Shown piece by piece: positions 14,450 to 21,997 of a stretch of DNA of 39,588 nucleotides. The notes under the pieces are model-generated. The model did no database searches. It was not told the DNA's origin and saw only the letters and a list, made by a program, of their open reading frames with translations. Position numbers and translations under genes: made by a program. Position 1 is the stretch's first letter. Each line of letters begins with the position of its first letter. The stretch comes from a virus, in the IMG/VR virus record IMGVR_UViG_3300042479_001509, positions 1-39,588 of that record. One strand, written 5' to 3'.

Positions 14450-14850
14450 AGTTTGATTTCAAAACGATTTCTCATTTGTTCAATTTTCTCTTCAGGACAT
14501 TCGTGTATGTTAATACCCCCATGTCGGTTTTCAACAATAATTGAGAACACTTTGTAACCATATTCTTTAGCCAACTCATAATAATCCTCCATCTCCCACT
14601 CTTGAGTGAAGGTGTTTGAAACCACAATGTTTTCATATTCCAAACCGTAAGTGTTAAAGTTGATTTCCATCCACTCACGAACAGTTGCCTTACACCACGC
14701 ATGAGCGTCTTTGATTTTGGAACCATCAAATTTATATTCACCGTCTGAGTTGAAGAACATATCGGCTTCAACAAAGGCATCCCCAATCTCACGGGCTAAT
14801 GTAGACTTACCCGAACCAGGTAATCCACGAAGAAGGTATAGATTTTTCAT
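14446..14850 (-). CDS. P-loop kinase (AAA_33 / polynucleotide-kinase-like)
   Basis: 134 aa. MKNLYLLRGLPGSGKSTLAR holds a perfect Walker A at 9-17. ADMFFNSDGEYKFDG and HAWCKATVREWM follow as in N4BP2L1/AAA_33 kinases, NIVVSNTFTQEWEM supplies the Walker B-like strand, and the lid segment is short. It may phosphorylate a nucleotide or a nucleic acid end. It is coupled to dCMP deaminase, which fits nucleotide metabolism. Only the kinase fold is certain. Confidence 0.88.
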   Translation of the reverse strand: MKNLYLLRGLPGSGKSTLAREIGDAFVEADMFFNSDGEYKFDGSKIKDAHAWCKATVREWMEINFNTYGLEYENIVVSNTFTQEWEMEDYYELAKEYGYKVFSIIVENRHGGINIHECPEEKIEQMRNRFEIKL

Positions 14851-14865
14851 TTTGTAAAGATATAT

Positions 14866-14873
14866 TATTTATT
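14866..14873 (+). promoter_or_regulatory. TATTTATT box before 62-aa gene
   Basis: TATTTATT lies 3 nt before the ATG at 14877, like the boxes at other plus-strand starts, and supports that start. Confidence 0.3.
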
Positions 14874-14876
14874 GAT

Positions 14877-15065
14877 ATGAAACAAGATAAGTCAATTATT
14901 AATCCTGAACTTTGGGACTTAATTAAAAAGAAACAGAACATAAAGATAGAAAAAGAAATTATTGATTTCAATAGTAGAAAATGGAGATGGAAAATTTTCA
15001 AACAATACTTGAAGTCATTTTTCCAATCTCCATTCTCAAGAAAACAAAAGTATACTAACTATTGA
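14877..15065 (+). CDS. Small basic hypothetical protein, 62 aa
   Basis: MKQDKSIINPELWDLIKKKQ then lysine/tryptophan-rich (DFNSRKWRWKIFKQYLKSFF) and a polar tail. It could be a nucleic-acid-binding or membrane-surface peptide. The start-proximal TATTTATT box and a tail-to-tail 11-nt overlap with the metallophosphoesterase support a real gene, although the overlapping minus-strand frame (14807-15001) is also open. Confidence 0.55.
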   Translation: MKQDKSIINPELWDLIKKKQNIKIEKEIIDFNSRKWRWKIFKQYLKSFFQSPFSRKQKYTNY

Positions 15066-15708
15066 TTCGTTTCTCGTGATGGTCTTGAGGTAGTGACAAC
15101 TTAACGTGTGGTCTCCCTTTCATAATACTTCTGATTTCCTCCAAAGAAATTGGATATAACTCATTACCATCAACACCAACGTCCATAGCCTTACCCTCAT
15201 GTAACCTCAGTTGTTGTGGTAAGTGAACGTGACCGTGTAAGTGAATCACACCGTCGTTCATACCGTTCCATGAAGCAATCGGGTAGTGCATACACACCAA
15301 AGAAAACTTATCAACTTCTTTACCATTGGGTTTCCTCACATCCAAGTGCAAGTAATCATGACAAGAAGAGAATATATCTTGGATTCCACCTTTATTCCTA
15401 CGGATGTGTTGGTCGTGGTTACCATATACCAAGTGAACGTTCTTACAAACAATTCGGTCCCTGAAGTCTTGAATGGATTCAAATCCACCAAAAGACCAAT
15501 CACCCAAGTGAATTAGAATATCATTCTCACCAACAAGTTCATTGATTCTATTAACCAACGTACTGTTCATATGTTCAAGTGATTTATAATCTCTTGTTAA
15601 ATTATCCTGCCCACCCCAATTTGTGGTTGCACGACAGATATTTGCGTGGTTGTAGTGAGTGTCTGAAGTAAAAAACAACCCTTGACCTTTTTCTAATATT
15701 ATTTTCAT
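15055..15708 (-). CDS. Phage-type calcineurin-like metallophosphoesterase
   Basis: Start at ATG 15706-15708 (MKIILEKGQGLFFTSDTHYN), 217 aa; the frame upstream codes for a different small protein in another frame. Metal-binding blocks in order: SDTHYNH (15-21), GDWSFGG, GNHDQH, CMHYP and HLHGHVH. This is the family widespread in phages and bacteria as single-domain phosphodiesterase or phosphatase. Substrate unknown; a nucleotide or cyclic-nucleotide signal is possible. The ATG overlaps the upstream 29-aa frame's stop (ATGA). Confidence 0.9.
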   Translation of the reverse strand: MKIILEKGQGLFFTSDTHYNHANICRATTNWGGQDNLTRDYKSLEHMNSTLVNRINELVGENDILIHLGDWSFGGFESIQDFRDRIVCKNVHLVYGNHDQHIRRNKGGIQDIFSSCHDYLHLDVRKPNGKEVDKFSLVCMHYPIASWNGMNDGVIHLHGHVHLPQQLRLHEGKAMDVGVDGNELYPISLEEIRSIMKGRPHVKLSLPQDHHEKRINS

Positions 15709-15794
15709 GAGTGAACTATTAATGATACGATGAGTACAAAGAAAAATAAGACACACCATCCGATGAGACCCCAATACTTTTTGCGAATTTTCAT
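15705..15794 (-). CDS. Very small membrane peptide, 29 aa
   Basis: ATG at 15792-15794: MKIRKKYWGLIGWCVLFFFV, then LIVSLIVHS and TGA. A basic N-terminus followed by a single ~20-residue hydrophobic helix gives a convincing membrane peptide. Its stop overlaps the metallophosphoesterase start by 4 nt (ATGA), as with other gene pairs here. It could be a regulatory membrane peptide or a translational leader for the phosphoesterase. Confidence 0.5.
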   Translation of the reverse strand: MKIRKKYWGLIGWCVLFFFVLIVSLIVHS

Positions 15795-15862
15795 ACCACA
15801 AAAGTAACTTCAATATTTCACATTACAAAGACTTGATAAAAATATTTCTACCCTTATGATTG

Positions 15863-15953
15863 TATAATAACTTGAGGGTTGGCTGGTTGTCCAAGAGTGT
15901 TGATTAGTGTTAGACCAGACTTTTAGGAGGGGACTTGTTCTCCTCCTTTTTTT
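15863..15953 (+). ncRNA. Predicted small RNA with Rho-independent terminator
   Basis: The plus strand has TATAAT at 15863-15868, no convincing -35 at the normal distance, and a clear terminator at 15925-15953 with no plus-strand ORF between. A transcript from about 15875 would be near 80 nt. TTGG...CCAA could form a small 5' hairpin; the middle, AAGAGTGTTGATTAGTGT (15893-15910), is mostly single-stranded and exactly complementary to the leader of the 631-aa secreted protein mRNA. The existence of the RNA is inferred from the terminator direction and the complementarity. Confidence 0.5.
15925..15953 (+). terminator. Rho-independent terminator without an upstream plus-strand ORF
   Basis: AGGAGGGG pairs with CTCCTCCT (8 bp including one G-U, 7-nt loop) followed by a T-run. 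On the minus strand there is no T-run, so it works in the plus direction. It ends at the stop of the minus-strand 236-aa gene. Confidence 0.75.
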
Positions 15954-16662
15954 AGGCTACGTTGGTACCTAATATATTGTCAATCTTTTTACCACCTTGA
16001 GCAATAATACTATTACCCGAATCTATTCTTGAACGTATTGCAATTTCAATTAGCTTGTTTGGGTCGGTAATACCTTTCTTAACTGCATCATTTATCTTTG
16101 TTGCAAACTTTCTAAACCAACCTGGTCCGTTCCATGTACTGTAGACAAAGTGAAACATTAAATTAGGATTTGACTCAACTATCTTTCTCGCTTCAGGTGA
16201 AAGATAATTATTCATATTCTTCAAAAAGAATGGTTTCATCATCTTAGCAACCAAACTTCTCAATTTTGGTTCTAAATTACCACCCATGTAATTGTGTTTC
16301 CAATTTGAGCTAGCTTCGGCATTATCAATAATTTTCCAAAATTCTATTCCATCAGGTGAAGTGTTAATATCACCACCATGTCTTCTATCAATACCCATCA
16401 TAGTTTCACCTGAGTTGCCCATCGCACCTTTATTCATATTAGGATGGTAATAACCACCCTCTAAAGCACTAATAACTTTATTTGTAATTTCTTCAAAAGA
16501 ACCTGGAGATACTTGAGGAATTTTGGTATCTACACTAACAAATGTCGCATCTTGTGGTGTAGAACTACCTTGCATGAATTTCGCAACATCAAAAAATGAT
16601 TGTTCTTCAATATTCATTAATTTCTGTTGTCTCTTAATATCTTCTACTAATCGTCTTTTCAT
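15952..16662 (-). CDS. Putative virion peptidoglycan hydrolase with N-terminal tag
   Basis: 236 aa. Starts MKRRLVEDIKRQQKLMNIEE (L-V-E at 5-7, the window's tag). The region ITNKVISALEGGYYHPNM ... SGETMMGIDRRHGG (about 60-97) resembles the catalytic start of lysozyme/transglycosylase-type phage enzymes, where Glu in LEGG and the G-D-R region line the active site; FWKIID and FHFVYSTWNGPGWFRKFA further on are the kind of conserved core seen in phage muramidase-like proteins. Likely cuts cell wall during infection. A TATTTATT box at 16679-16686 precedes it. The exact family is inferred. Confidence 0.72.
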   Translation of the reverse strand: MKRRLVEDIKRQQKLMNIEEQSFFDVAKFMQGSSTPQDATFVSVDTKIPQVSPGSFEEITNKVISALEGGYYHPNMNKGAMGNSGETMMGIDRRHGGDINTSPDGIEFWKIIDNAEASSNWKHNYMGGNLEPKLRSLVAKMMKPFFLKNMNNYLSPEARKIVESNPNLMFHFVYSTWNGPGWFRKFATKINDAVKKGITDPNKLIEIAIRSRIDSGNSIIAQGGKKIDNILGTNVA

Positions 16663-16764
16663 TGAATGACCTTTAAAAAATAAATACCTATAATATAAGA
16701 AATACCTCGTTTATTAAAACATAAATGAGGACATTTAAGTATTTATGTTTATACTAACCAAAAC
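16663..16764. promoter_or_regulatory. Divergent intergenic region with hairpin and two TATTTAT boxes
   Basis: Between divergent genes. TATTTATT on the minus strand (16679-16686) serves the hydrolase and TATTTATG on the plus strand (16740-16747) the 95-aa gene. Between them CCTCGTTTAT and ATAAATGAGG form a 10-bp hairpin with one G-U pair, which could be an operator or the overlapping 5' ends of both transcripts. Confidence 0.4.
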
Positions 16765-17052
16765 ATGCCAGATAAAAATCTCATATTAAAAAGGTCTCTA
16801 CAAAAGATTGTCAAGTCGGCAATCAAGAAAGACCCTATTTTATCTGATGTATACCGTGTTGATATAACATTTTTATTTAAGTCACCTGTCATGTCAGCCA
16901 TGTGTGATTGGGTTTATGGATTAAAAATCTATACAGATTCTGAGTTTGTTGATAGAATCGCCATCGCTAATAGACTCAAGTCAAAAATCACCAACATCAT
17001 TTCACAAATATCTAACGATTCATTCTGTTGTACAGATGTTTCATTTGAGTAA
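16765..17052 (+). CDS. Hypothetical protein, 95 aa
   Basis: MPDKNLILKRSLQKIVKSAI starts a short alpha/beta protein with VYRVDITFLFKSPVMSAMCD, YGLKIYTDSEFVDRIAIANR and a Ser/Cys-rich tail (SFCCTDVSF). No signal peptide or clear domain. Ends 3 nt before the convergent UDP-galactopyranose mutase gene. Confidence 0.68.
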   Translation: MPDKNLILKRSLQKIVKSAIKKDPILSDVYRVDITFLFKSPVMSAMCDWVYGLKIYTDSEFVDRIAIANRLKSKITNIISQISNDSFCCTDVSFE

Positions 17053-17055
17053 AAC

Positions 17056-18168
17056 CTAACCCATTTTTATTTTCTGATAAAGATGAAGTGCCTGAGCAAT
17101 CACTTGGTGCATATCATAGTATTGATAGGTTCCTAACCTACCACCAAACATATACTTCTCAAGTTTATCACCTTGTATTTTGTATTTGGTGTAAATCTCA
17201 CTATTTGTATCATCCTTGATTGGATAATAAGGCTCGTTATCACCTGTGTAGTCACAGGGATATTCTTTACTAACATAACTTGTTTTTTGATTTTGATAGT
17301 CAAAGAACTTATGTTCTAAAATCCTTGTAAATGGTGTATCACTGTCTGTGTAATTAACCACAGGATGTCCTTGGAAACTGTGAGAGGTAATGTGGACGTT
17401 CTCCCATGTCAAACTACGGTATTCCAATCTACCATGTTCGTAATTAAAAAATTTATCAATCGGACCTGTGTAGATTATCTTATCAGCAACTTCTTCCCAC
17501 ATTCCTTTGTTTTCAAAGAAGTCTTGGTTCAAGAACACATCAACATTATCCAATAACTTTTCAAATATTTGTGTATACCCACCAACAGGAATACCTTGGT
17601 ATCTATCGTTGAAGTAATTATTGTCCCACGTAAACCTTACAGGTATTCTCTTAATGATTGACGCAGGTAGTTCCGTACATTTCTTCCCCCACTGTTTCTC
17701 AGTATATCCCTTAATAAACTTTTCATATATGTCGGTACCGACCATAGACAAGGCTTGTTGCTCTAAGTTAGTTACAGGACCCTTGTATCTTTGTTCCTCT
17801 ATCTTCGCTCTTGCCTGTTCTTCTGTCTTCACACCCCACAGTTGGTAAAACGTCCACATATTAAATGGAAGGGTGTATAGTTCTTCTTTGTAGTTTGCTA
17901 TGGGTGAATTAACAAACTGTTTAAAATCTGCAAATTGGTTTACCCAATCCCATATCTTTTTACTATCTGTATGAAAGATGTGAGCACCGTATCGGTGAAC
18001 ATGAATTCCGTCAACATCTTCGGTGTAACAGTTACCCCCAATGTGACTTCTTTTATCTATTACAAGTACTCTATGATTTTTACCCAACTCGTAGGCACAG
18101 GTTGCTCCAAAGAGTCCTGCACCTACGATTAGATAATCATATTTCTTATTCGAAATCAAATTCAACAC
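17056..18168 (-). CDS. glf: UDP-galactopyranose mutase
   Basis: 370 aa, the usual family length. The FAD Rossmann motif YLIVGAGLFGATCAYEL (about 12-28) is followed by VIDKRSHIGGNCYTE, then HRYGAHIFHT (about 58-67), FNMWTFYQLWG, EKFIKGYTEKQWGK, RYQGIPVGGYTQIFEKLL and GRLGTYQYYDMHQVI near the end, all hallmark Glf blocks. It converts UDP-galactopyranose to UDP-galactofuranose for surface glycans. The start is likely GTG at 18166-18168, since no ATG precedes the Rossmann strand, and lies 23 nt inside the upstream glycosyltransferase. Confidence 0.96.
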   Translation of the reverse strand: MLNLISNKKYDYLIVGAGLFGATCAYELGKNHRVLVIDKRSHIGGNCYTEDVDGIHVHRYGAHIFHTDSKKIWDWVNQFADFKQFVNSPIANYKEELYTLPFNMWTFYQLWGVKTEEQARAKIEEQRYKGPVTNLEQQALSMVGTDIYEKFIKGYTEKQWGKKCTELPASIIKRIPVRFTWDNNYFNDRYQGIPVGGYTQIFEKLLDNVDVFLNQDFFENKGMWEEVADKIIYTGPIDKFFNYEHGRLEYRSLTWENVHITSHSFQGHPVVNYTDSDTPFTRILEHKFFDYQNQKTSYVSKEYPCDYTGDNEPYYPIKDDTNSEIYTKYKIQGDKLEKYMFGGRLGTYQYYDMHQVIAQALHLYQKIKMG

Positions 18169-19309
18169 CGTCAGAACTTAATACAGGTTCCTCAATTCTA
18201 CGTTTGAGTTTATCTGACCACTCTTGTAAGAAATTTGATGTGTTATGGTAACAACGGTCTTCAATCAAGAAACACATCTGAGGGAATGGATTCACTCTTT
18301 CTTGTCCCATCATAATTTGTAAGTGTCCATAGATTTCATCGTATCTTCTTTGAGTCTCCAAGAAGAAACACAGGTAGAGTAAGTGTTCGTTTCTTGTTGG
18401 TGCGAACGCCTCTGCCTGATGAAAACACTTTTCAGCCTTCTCCAAGTCACCAATTACTTCCCAAGCCTGACCCATCAAGATAAATGCGAAGTAAGCCATC
18501 TCATCAATTCTTGCAGGTCTACCAGTTACATAATAGTTATGAGAATACTCCATGAACTTTTCATAGTAGAAAATACATCTTCTAGCAAATTCTTTTGAGT
18601 GGTCTAATCCAAATGGAAGTTCATCAGACTTACCCCAACAGTCAGAGTATGATTTTGCAACGTACCAAAGGTGATATAAATCTTCTCTAACGGTATTACC
18701 AACCACTTTGTCAATTTCAAGTTCCAAAGCGTCTTTCAAGAACTTCCTTGGAACATGCCAAGTCTGTCCGTCACTGTGAACCACGTGTCTAAATCCTTCA
18801 GGGAGAGTAACTCTAACAAACCCTTCACCGATTTCAGGTAAGTGGATTGTTTCGTGTCTTTTATCGTGTTGGAAGAACCATGGTCGGTCAGCATTCCACA
18901 ACCAAGTTCGGTAGTATCTCATACCGTTTGCATGTGCAATTACATTATAAGAATCCACACTCAAGTCATCCAATACGGACCAATCAAAATCTTCATCAAC
19001 CTCAAGAATCTCATCAGCATCCATCCTCAAAATCCATTGACATCCGTGGTCTGTTTGGAGACATGTCTTCAAGGTATGGTCTCGGTTCCAACCTGGATAT
19101 TGCCATTCAATCTCATAGAGTAAACCAGGGATTCCTTTTTCCGCAAAGAAGTCACGGATAATGTCCTGAGTTCCGTCTTTTGAACCGTTATCTTGGATAA
19201 CCCAATAGTCAATGTGTTTCCACACTGTTTCTAACATTCGGGTTATTGTTGGCGCCTCGTTGGCAACCATTGCGTTTAAACACAATTTAATTTTCTTGTT
19301 ATTATTCAT
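18146..19309 (-). CDS. Family 2 glycosyltransferase with C-terminal helical repeat region
   Basis: 387 aa. KLCLNAMVANEAPTITRMLE (about 8-27) and IQDNGSKDGTQDIIRDF (about 38-55) are GT2 N-terminal motifs; MDADEILEV (about 96-104) carries DxD. PYHLWYVAKSY-type text and the segment MGQAWEVIGDLEKAEKCFHQ in the C-terminal third look like TPR-type helices. Likely adds sugars to a glycan that uses the galactofuranose made by the neighbouring mutase. The start overlaps the upstream glycosyltransferase by 8 nt. Confidence 0.9.
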   Translation of the reverse strand: MNNNKKIKLCLNAMVANEAPTITRMLETVWKHIDYWVIQDNGSKDGTQDIIRDFFAEKGIPGLLYEIEWQYPGWNRDHTLKTCLQTDHGCQWILRMDADEILEVDEDFDWSVLDDLSVDSYNVIAHANGMRYYRTWLWNADRPWFFQHDKRHETIHLPEIGEGFVRVTLPEGFRHVVHSDGQTWHVPRKFLKDALELEIDKVVGNTVREDLYHLWYVAKSYSDCWGKSDELPFGLDHSKEFARRCIFYYEKFMEYSHNYYVTGRPARIDEMAYFAFILMGQAWEVIGDLEKAEKCFHQAEAFAPTRNEHLLYLCFFLETQRRYDEIYGHLQIMMGQERVNPFPQMCFLIEDRCYHNTSNFLQEWSDKLKRRIEEPVLSSDGVEFDFE

Positions 19310-20549
19310 AGATGTAATTCATTATTTGTTCTTCATTATGATACTTTCTCACTCCCCCACGGTTTTGAAACTTCTGAGAGTGACCCAGTTCTTCATCCCA
19401 ATTCCAATCTTCAAAACCTAACTCAATGATTCTCTCATGAATTCGTTTGTCGTAATGGTCTCGGATTAATCTTGCTCTACGATTGATGTCTGTCGCGTTG
19501 TTATCAACCGTTGAGTTTTTGTTGTTATATTGGATGTATAACATTTTTTTGACGTGAATCATTCGTGTATGTAGAAATGTATGAACAATAAGTTCAAAGT
19601 CATCAGCAACAGGTGTCAACTTATTGTGTCCACCAATCTCATGATATAGTTTTCTTTCCCACATTCTAACGTGGTTTGGCATTGATATGTTAAACCGTAT
19701 AGACAATGGGTTGATATCAGGGTACCAATGTGCCAGTCTCTCAACACCATCAACCATAACTTTGGTATGACCAGCATATCCAAAGTCAAAGTAATTGTCG
19801 TGTCTTGCATACCAATCACCTGACCAATCGTGGTCATAGTATTTGAACTCACCATCCTCGTAACACTCGGTAACGTCTGTGTATAGGAAACCAGCATCGG
19901 GATATTGAAGGATTGCATCGTGAGAGATTTGTAAACACTCTGAAGTTAATGCATCATCATGGTCCAACTCAACCAACCAATCCCCATCACCAAGTGTTGC
20001 TGCTCTGTGTTTTGCCAAACCAACGTTACCACCTGTAATTGGATACAATTTATGTGGTTTTACTCTATAGTCATTCTCAGCGATTTTCTTGAGGATATTC
20101 CACGTAATCTCATCAGGTGAATCATCCAACACAATCCATTCCCAATTGGTAAATGTTTGTTTTTTCAGACTCTCATAGGTTCTGTAAATCCTTTCGTTTG
20201 TCTTATACGTTGGAGTGAATACTGAGAACCGTGGACGTATGTAGTCGGTGTTTCTGAAAACAGACTGACATACAATTACGTTTGCCAAGACCATATCAGG
20301 TAACGGTTCATCATAGTGAATATGAAATCTCGTTAAATGGAAATGTGGTATTTCAATGTTCTCATCAAAAGAAATGATTAGGTCGGGCTTATACTGTGTG
20401 TAATCTTCAATGACTCTATTCTCATAGGGTAAAGAATAAATCACAACCTCATCATGAAGGTGTTCCTCCCAATAAATGTCTGAATGTAATATAATCTCCC
20501 CCAAAGTGTGCCAACCGTAAACGATTGCCGATGGTTTTTTTGTCTGCAT
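19302..20549 (-). CDS. Glycosyltransferase with N-terminal extra domain and GT2 core
   Basis: 415 aa. Residues about 1-100 (SAIVYGWHTLGEIILHSDIY) form an extra alpha/beta region with no clear family. The GT2 core starts at about 103 (RFSVFTPTYKTNERIYRTYE), with IVLDDSPDE, NVGLAKHRAATLGDGDWLVE and LDHDDALTSE (DxD) at about 192-201, then WYPDINPLSIRFNISM and the acceptor side. It is the first gene of the three-gene glycan cluster and overlaps the next by 8 nt. Sugar donor unknown. Confidence 0.9.
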   Translation of the reverse strand: MQTKKPSAIVYGWHTLGEIILHSDIYWEEHLHDEVVIYSLPYENRVIEDYTQYKPDLIISFDENIEIPHFHLTRFHIHYDEPLPDMVLANVIVCQSVFRNTDYIRPRFSVFTPTYKTNERIYRTYESLKKQTFTNWEWIVLDDSPDEITWNILKKIAENDYRVKPHKLYPITGGNVGLAKHRAATLGDGDWLVELDHDDALTSECLQISHDAILQYPDAGFLYTDVTECYEDGEFKYYDHDWSGDWYARHDNYFDFGYAGHTKVMVDGVERLAHWYPDINPLSIRFNISMPNHVRMWERKLYHEIGGHNKLTPVADDFELIVHTFLHTRMIHVKKMLYIQYNNKNSTVDNNATDINRRARLIRDHYDKRIHERIIELGFEDWNWDEELGHSQKFQNRGGVRKYHNEEQIMNYIYE

Positions 20550-20584
20550 ACAAACAAATTATAGGTAAATAACTCTATGTGTCA

Positions 20585-20608
20585 AGGGTCTCCTTTTACA
20601 GAGACCCT
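20585..20608. terminator. Intergenic hairpin without U-tract
   Basis: AGGGTCTC (20585-20592) pairs with GAGACCCT (20601-20608), 8-nt loop. It lies just after the stop of the 251-aa gene. No T-run follows on either strand, so it may be a weak terminator or an mRNA 3'-end stabiliser. Confidence 0.45.
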
Positions 20609-20614
20609 CACACT

Positions 20615-21370
20615 TTAGGACAACATTTCCAACATGATACTCCTGTCACCATCCCACTTTTTGATTTGTGACCTTGGAATCCAAAACTCCATCAAACCAA
20701 TCTCTTCCACTCGTTTGAGGTAGTCCTCACGGTATTGGGTCGCCTGAGACCTGTCGGTGATGTATGGGACCCTCATGTGTTTAGAACAAATCTTACCCAT
20801 ACCAGTCAACATTGAGAACTCATCAGTCAAGGTCTTGGCACAACACATACAAACCTTACTACGTTTTACCGTCATCTTACCTTGGAACTTCACAGCCTTT
20901 GGTGATATACCCAACATCTTGGTGATGTCAATTAAGGTTGGATTAAACTCAAGACCGTAAGTTTCTTTGAGTTGTTGGCCAATCTTACGACCAATCAAGA
21001 CAGTCTCGCCAGGAGTCGGAATACGTAGTTTAAGAACCTTGTCTTTGTATTCCTCCTTGTCAATCTGAGCGATTGCCACTGTGATTTGTTTGTCAGTCAA
21101 AGTTCCCCACTTTTGGAACTTCTCGGCGATGTCCTTTACGAACTTACTCTCCCCTGTGTATTCTACGATACGTTTGAGCTCGGGACGCTCATCTACAGTT
21201 ACCTTGGTTGGTTGACTGTTAAGACATTTCTCTGCGGTTTCCATTTGTTTTGGTGTTAAACGTCCCCACTGATTAAGGGAATCTTTCATTTTGTTGATAA
21301 AACTGTTGTTTCCTTGGTAGTTACGAACTTTCTCGGTGATTTTGATGGTGTCAGTCATGGTTGTTGTCAT
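20615..21370 (-). CDS. Zinc-finger phage protein with internal duplication (DUF6011-like)
   Basis: 251 aa. Two similar helical segments: FINKMKDSLNQWGRLTPKQM (about 24-43) and FVKDIAEKFQKWGTLTDKQI (about 77-96), an internal duplication. Near the C-terminus CMCCAKTLTDEFSMLTGMGK ... CSKHM (about 173-197) follows the C-x2-C ... LTD-x-S ... G-x-G ... C pattern of DUF6011-type zinc ribbons. A host-type promoter lies 8 nt before the ATG at 21368-21370. Possibly a DNA- or RNA-binding regulator made early; function not known. Confidence 0.78.
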   Translation of the reverse strand: MTTTMTDTIKITEKVRNYQGNNSFINKMKDSLNQWGRLTPKQMETAEKCLNSQPTKVTVDERPELKRIVEYTGESKFVKDIAEKFQKWGTLTDKQITVAIAQIDKEEYKDKVLKLRIPTPGETVLIGRKIGQQLKETYGLEFNPTLIDITKMLGISPKAVKFQGKMTVKRSKVCMCCAKTLTDEFSMLTGMGKICSKHMRVPYITDRSQATQYREDYLKRVEEIGLMEFWIPRSQIKKWDGDRSIMLEMLS

Positions 21371-21378
21371 TTGTTATA

Positions 21379-21408
21379 CAAAGATACAAATAAACTTCAT
21401 TCCCACAA
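21379..21408 (-). promoter_or_regulatory. Bacteroidetes-type promoter (TTG-N19-TATCTTTG)
   Basis: TATCTTTG (21379-21386) with TTG (21406-21408) exactly 19 nt upstream on the minus strand. A 21-nt block that includes TATCTTTGTATAACAAAT is identical to the promoter of the large noncoding RNA at 25.8 kb. Confidence 0.75.
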
Positions 21409-21414
21409 GCAAAA

Positions 21415-21449
21415 AGAAAAAAAATCCCCTCTTTTTTTCAGAGGGGATT
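21415..21449 (-). terminator. Rho-independent terminator
   Basis: AATCCCCTCT pairs with AGAGGGGATT (10 bp, 7-nt loop) and runs into a long T-rich stretch on the minus strand. It ends the 159-aa gene just upstream. Confidence 0.9.
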
Positions 21450-21456
21450 CTCACTC

Positions 21457-21936
21457 TTAGTTTTGAGTGAAGGCTTTGTCAGCCCAAGTTTTAGCTCCCA
21501 TGAAGTCCCAAATATTCATGTCACACATGTTGGGGAAACTACTTCTCATGTCACCAACGGTCAACACATCCAAGAAACCTTTATCGATTCCGTGCCACTT
21601 GTTTCCTTTAGTTGTGAAAACATTGTGCCATAATTCCATTCCATTGTCGTAAGTCACCTTAACTTGAACGTTTACCAAAGAGTTTTTCTTGTACCCTGCG
21701 ATAACAGACTGAGCGGTACCTTTGGTGTCGTGGATGACGAGGAAACCCGCTCTACACTTAACAACGATACGGAATTCATATTCAGCGTTCACGTCTTTGA
21801 TATGGTTAGAGACAGTAACAGACAGACGTTTGCCGTTGGTGGTGGTGTCAAAGGAGCCGTAGAATACGTCTCCTGCCATTGTTCCTTCAGTAACTTTGAT
21901 GATTGATTGGGTCGGGGTAGAGATTGTGTTTGTCAT
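21457..21936 (-). CDS. Hypothetical protein, 159 aa
   Basis: Start at ATG 21934-21936 (MTNTISTPTQSIIKVTEGTM); a GTG seven codons upstream would begin right next to the promoter. Beta-rich body: FYGSFDTTTNGKRLSVTVSN, YEFRIVVKCRAGFLVIHDTK, VNVQVKVTYDNGMELWHNVF, then NMCDMNIWDFMGAKTWADKA. No family recognised. It is a monocistronic unit with its own strong host-type promoter and terminator, which suggests abundant early expression. Confidence 0.78.
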   Translation of the reverse strand: MTNTISTPTQSIIKVTEGTMAGDVFYGSFDTTTNGKRLSVTVSNHIKDVNAEYEFRIVVKCRAGFLVIHDTKGTAQSVIAGYKKNSLVNVQVKVTYDNGMELWHNVFTTKGNKWHGIDKGFLDVLTVGDMRSSFPNMCDMNIWDFMGAKTWADKAFTQN

Positions 21937-21959
21937 AGTAGTGGTTTTTTTTAACACTA

Positions 21960-21990
21960 CAAAGATACGCGCAAAATCCGAACTGCCAAA
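21960..21990 (-). promoter_or_regulatory. Bacteroidetes-type promoter (TTTG-N19-TATCTTTG)
   Basis: Perfect consensus on the minus strand: TTTG (21987-21990), 19 nt, TATCTTTG (21960-21967). The bases after the -7 element (TAGTGTTAAA) match those after the promoter at 24815, suggesting a shared start region. Confidence 0.85.
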
Positions 21991-21997
21991 CTTTTTT

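Noticed and set aside
15709-15813. N-terminal extension of the metallophosphoesterase to 15813
   Set aside because: The extension lacks similarity to the family and the same bases encode a convincing membrane peptide in another frame with an ATGA overlap to the internal start.
15833-15868. TTGATA at 15833 as -35 for the TATAAT at 15863
   Set aside because: The spacing is 24 nt, too long for a standard promoter, so only the -10 is noted and the sRNA start remains uncertain.
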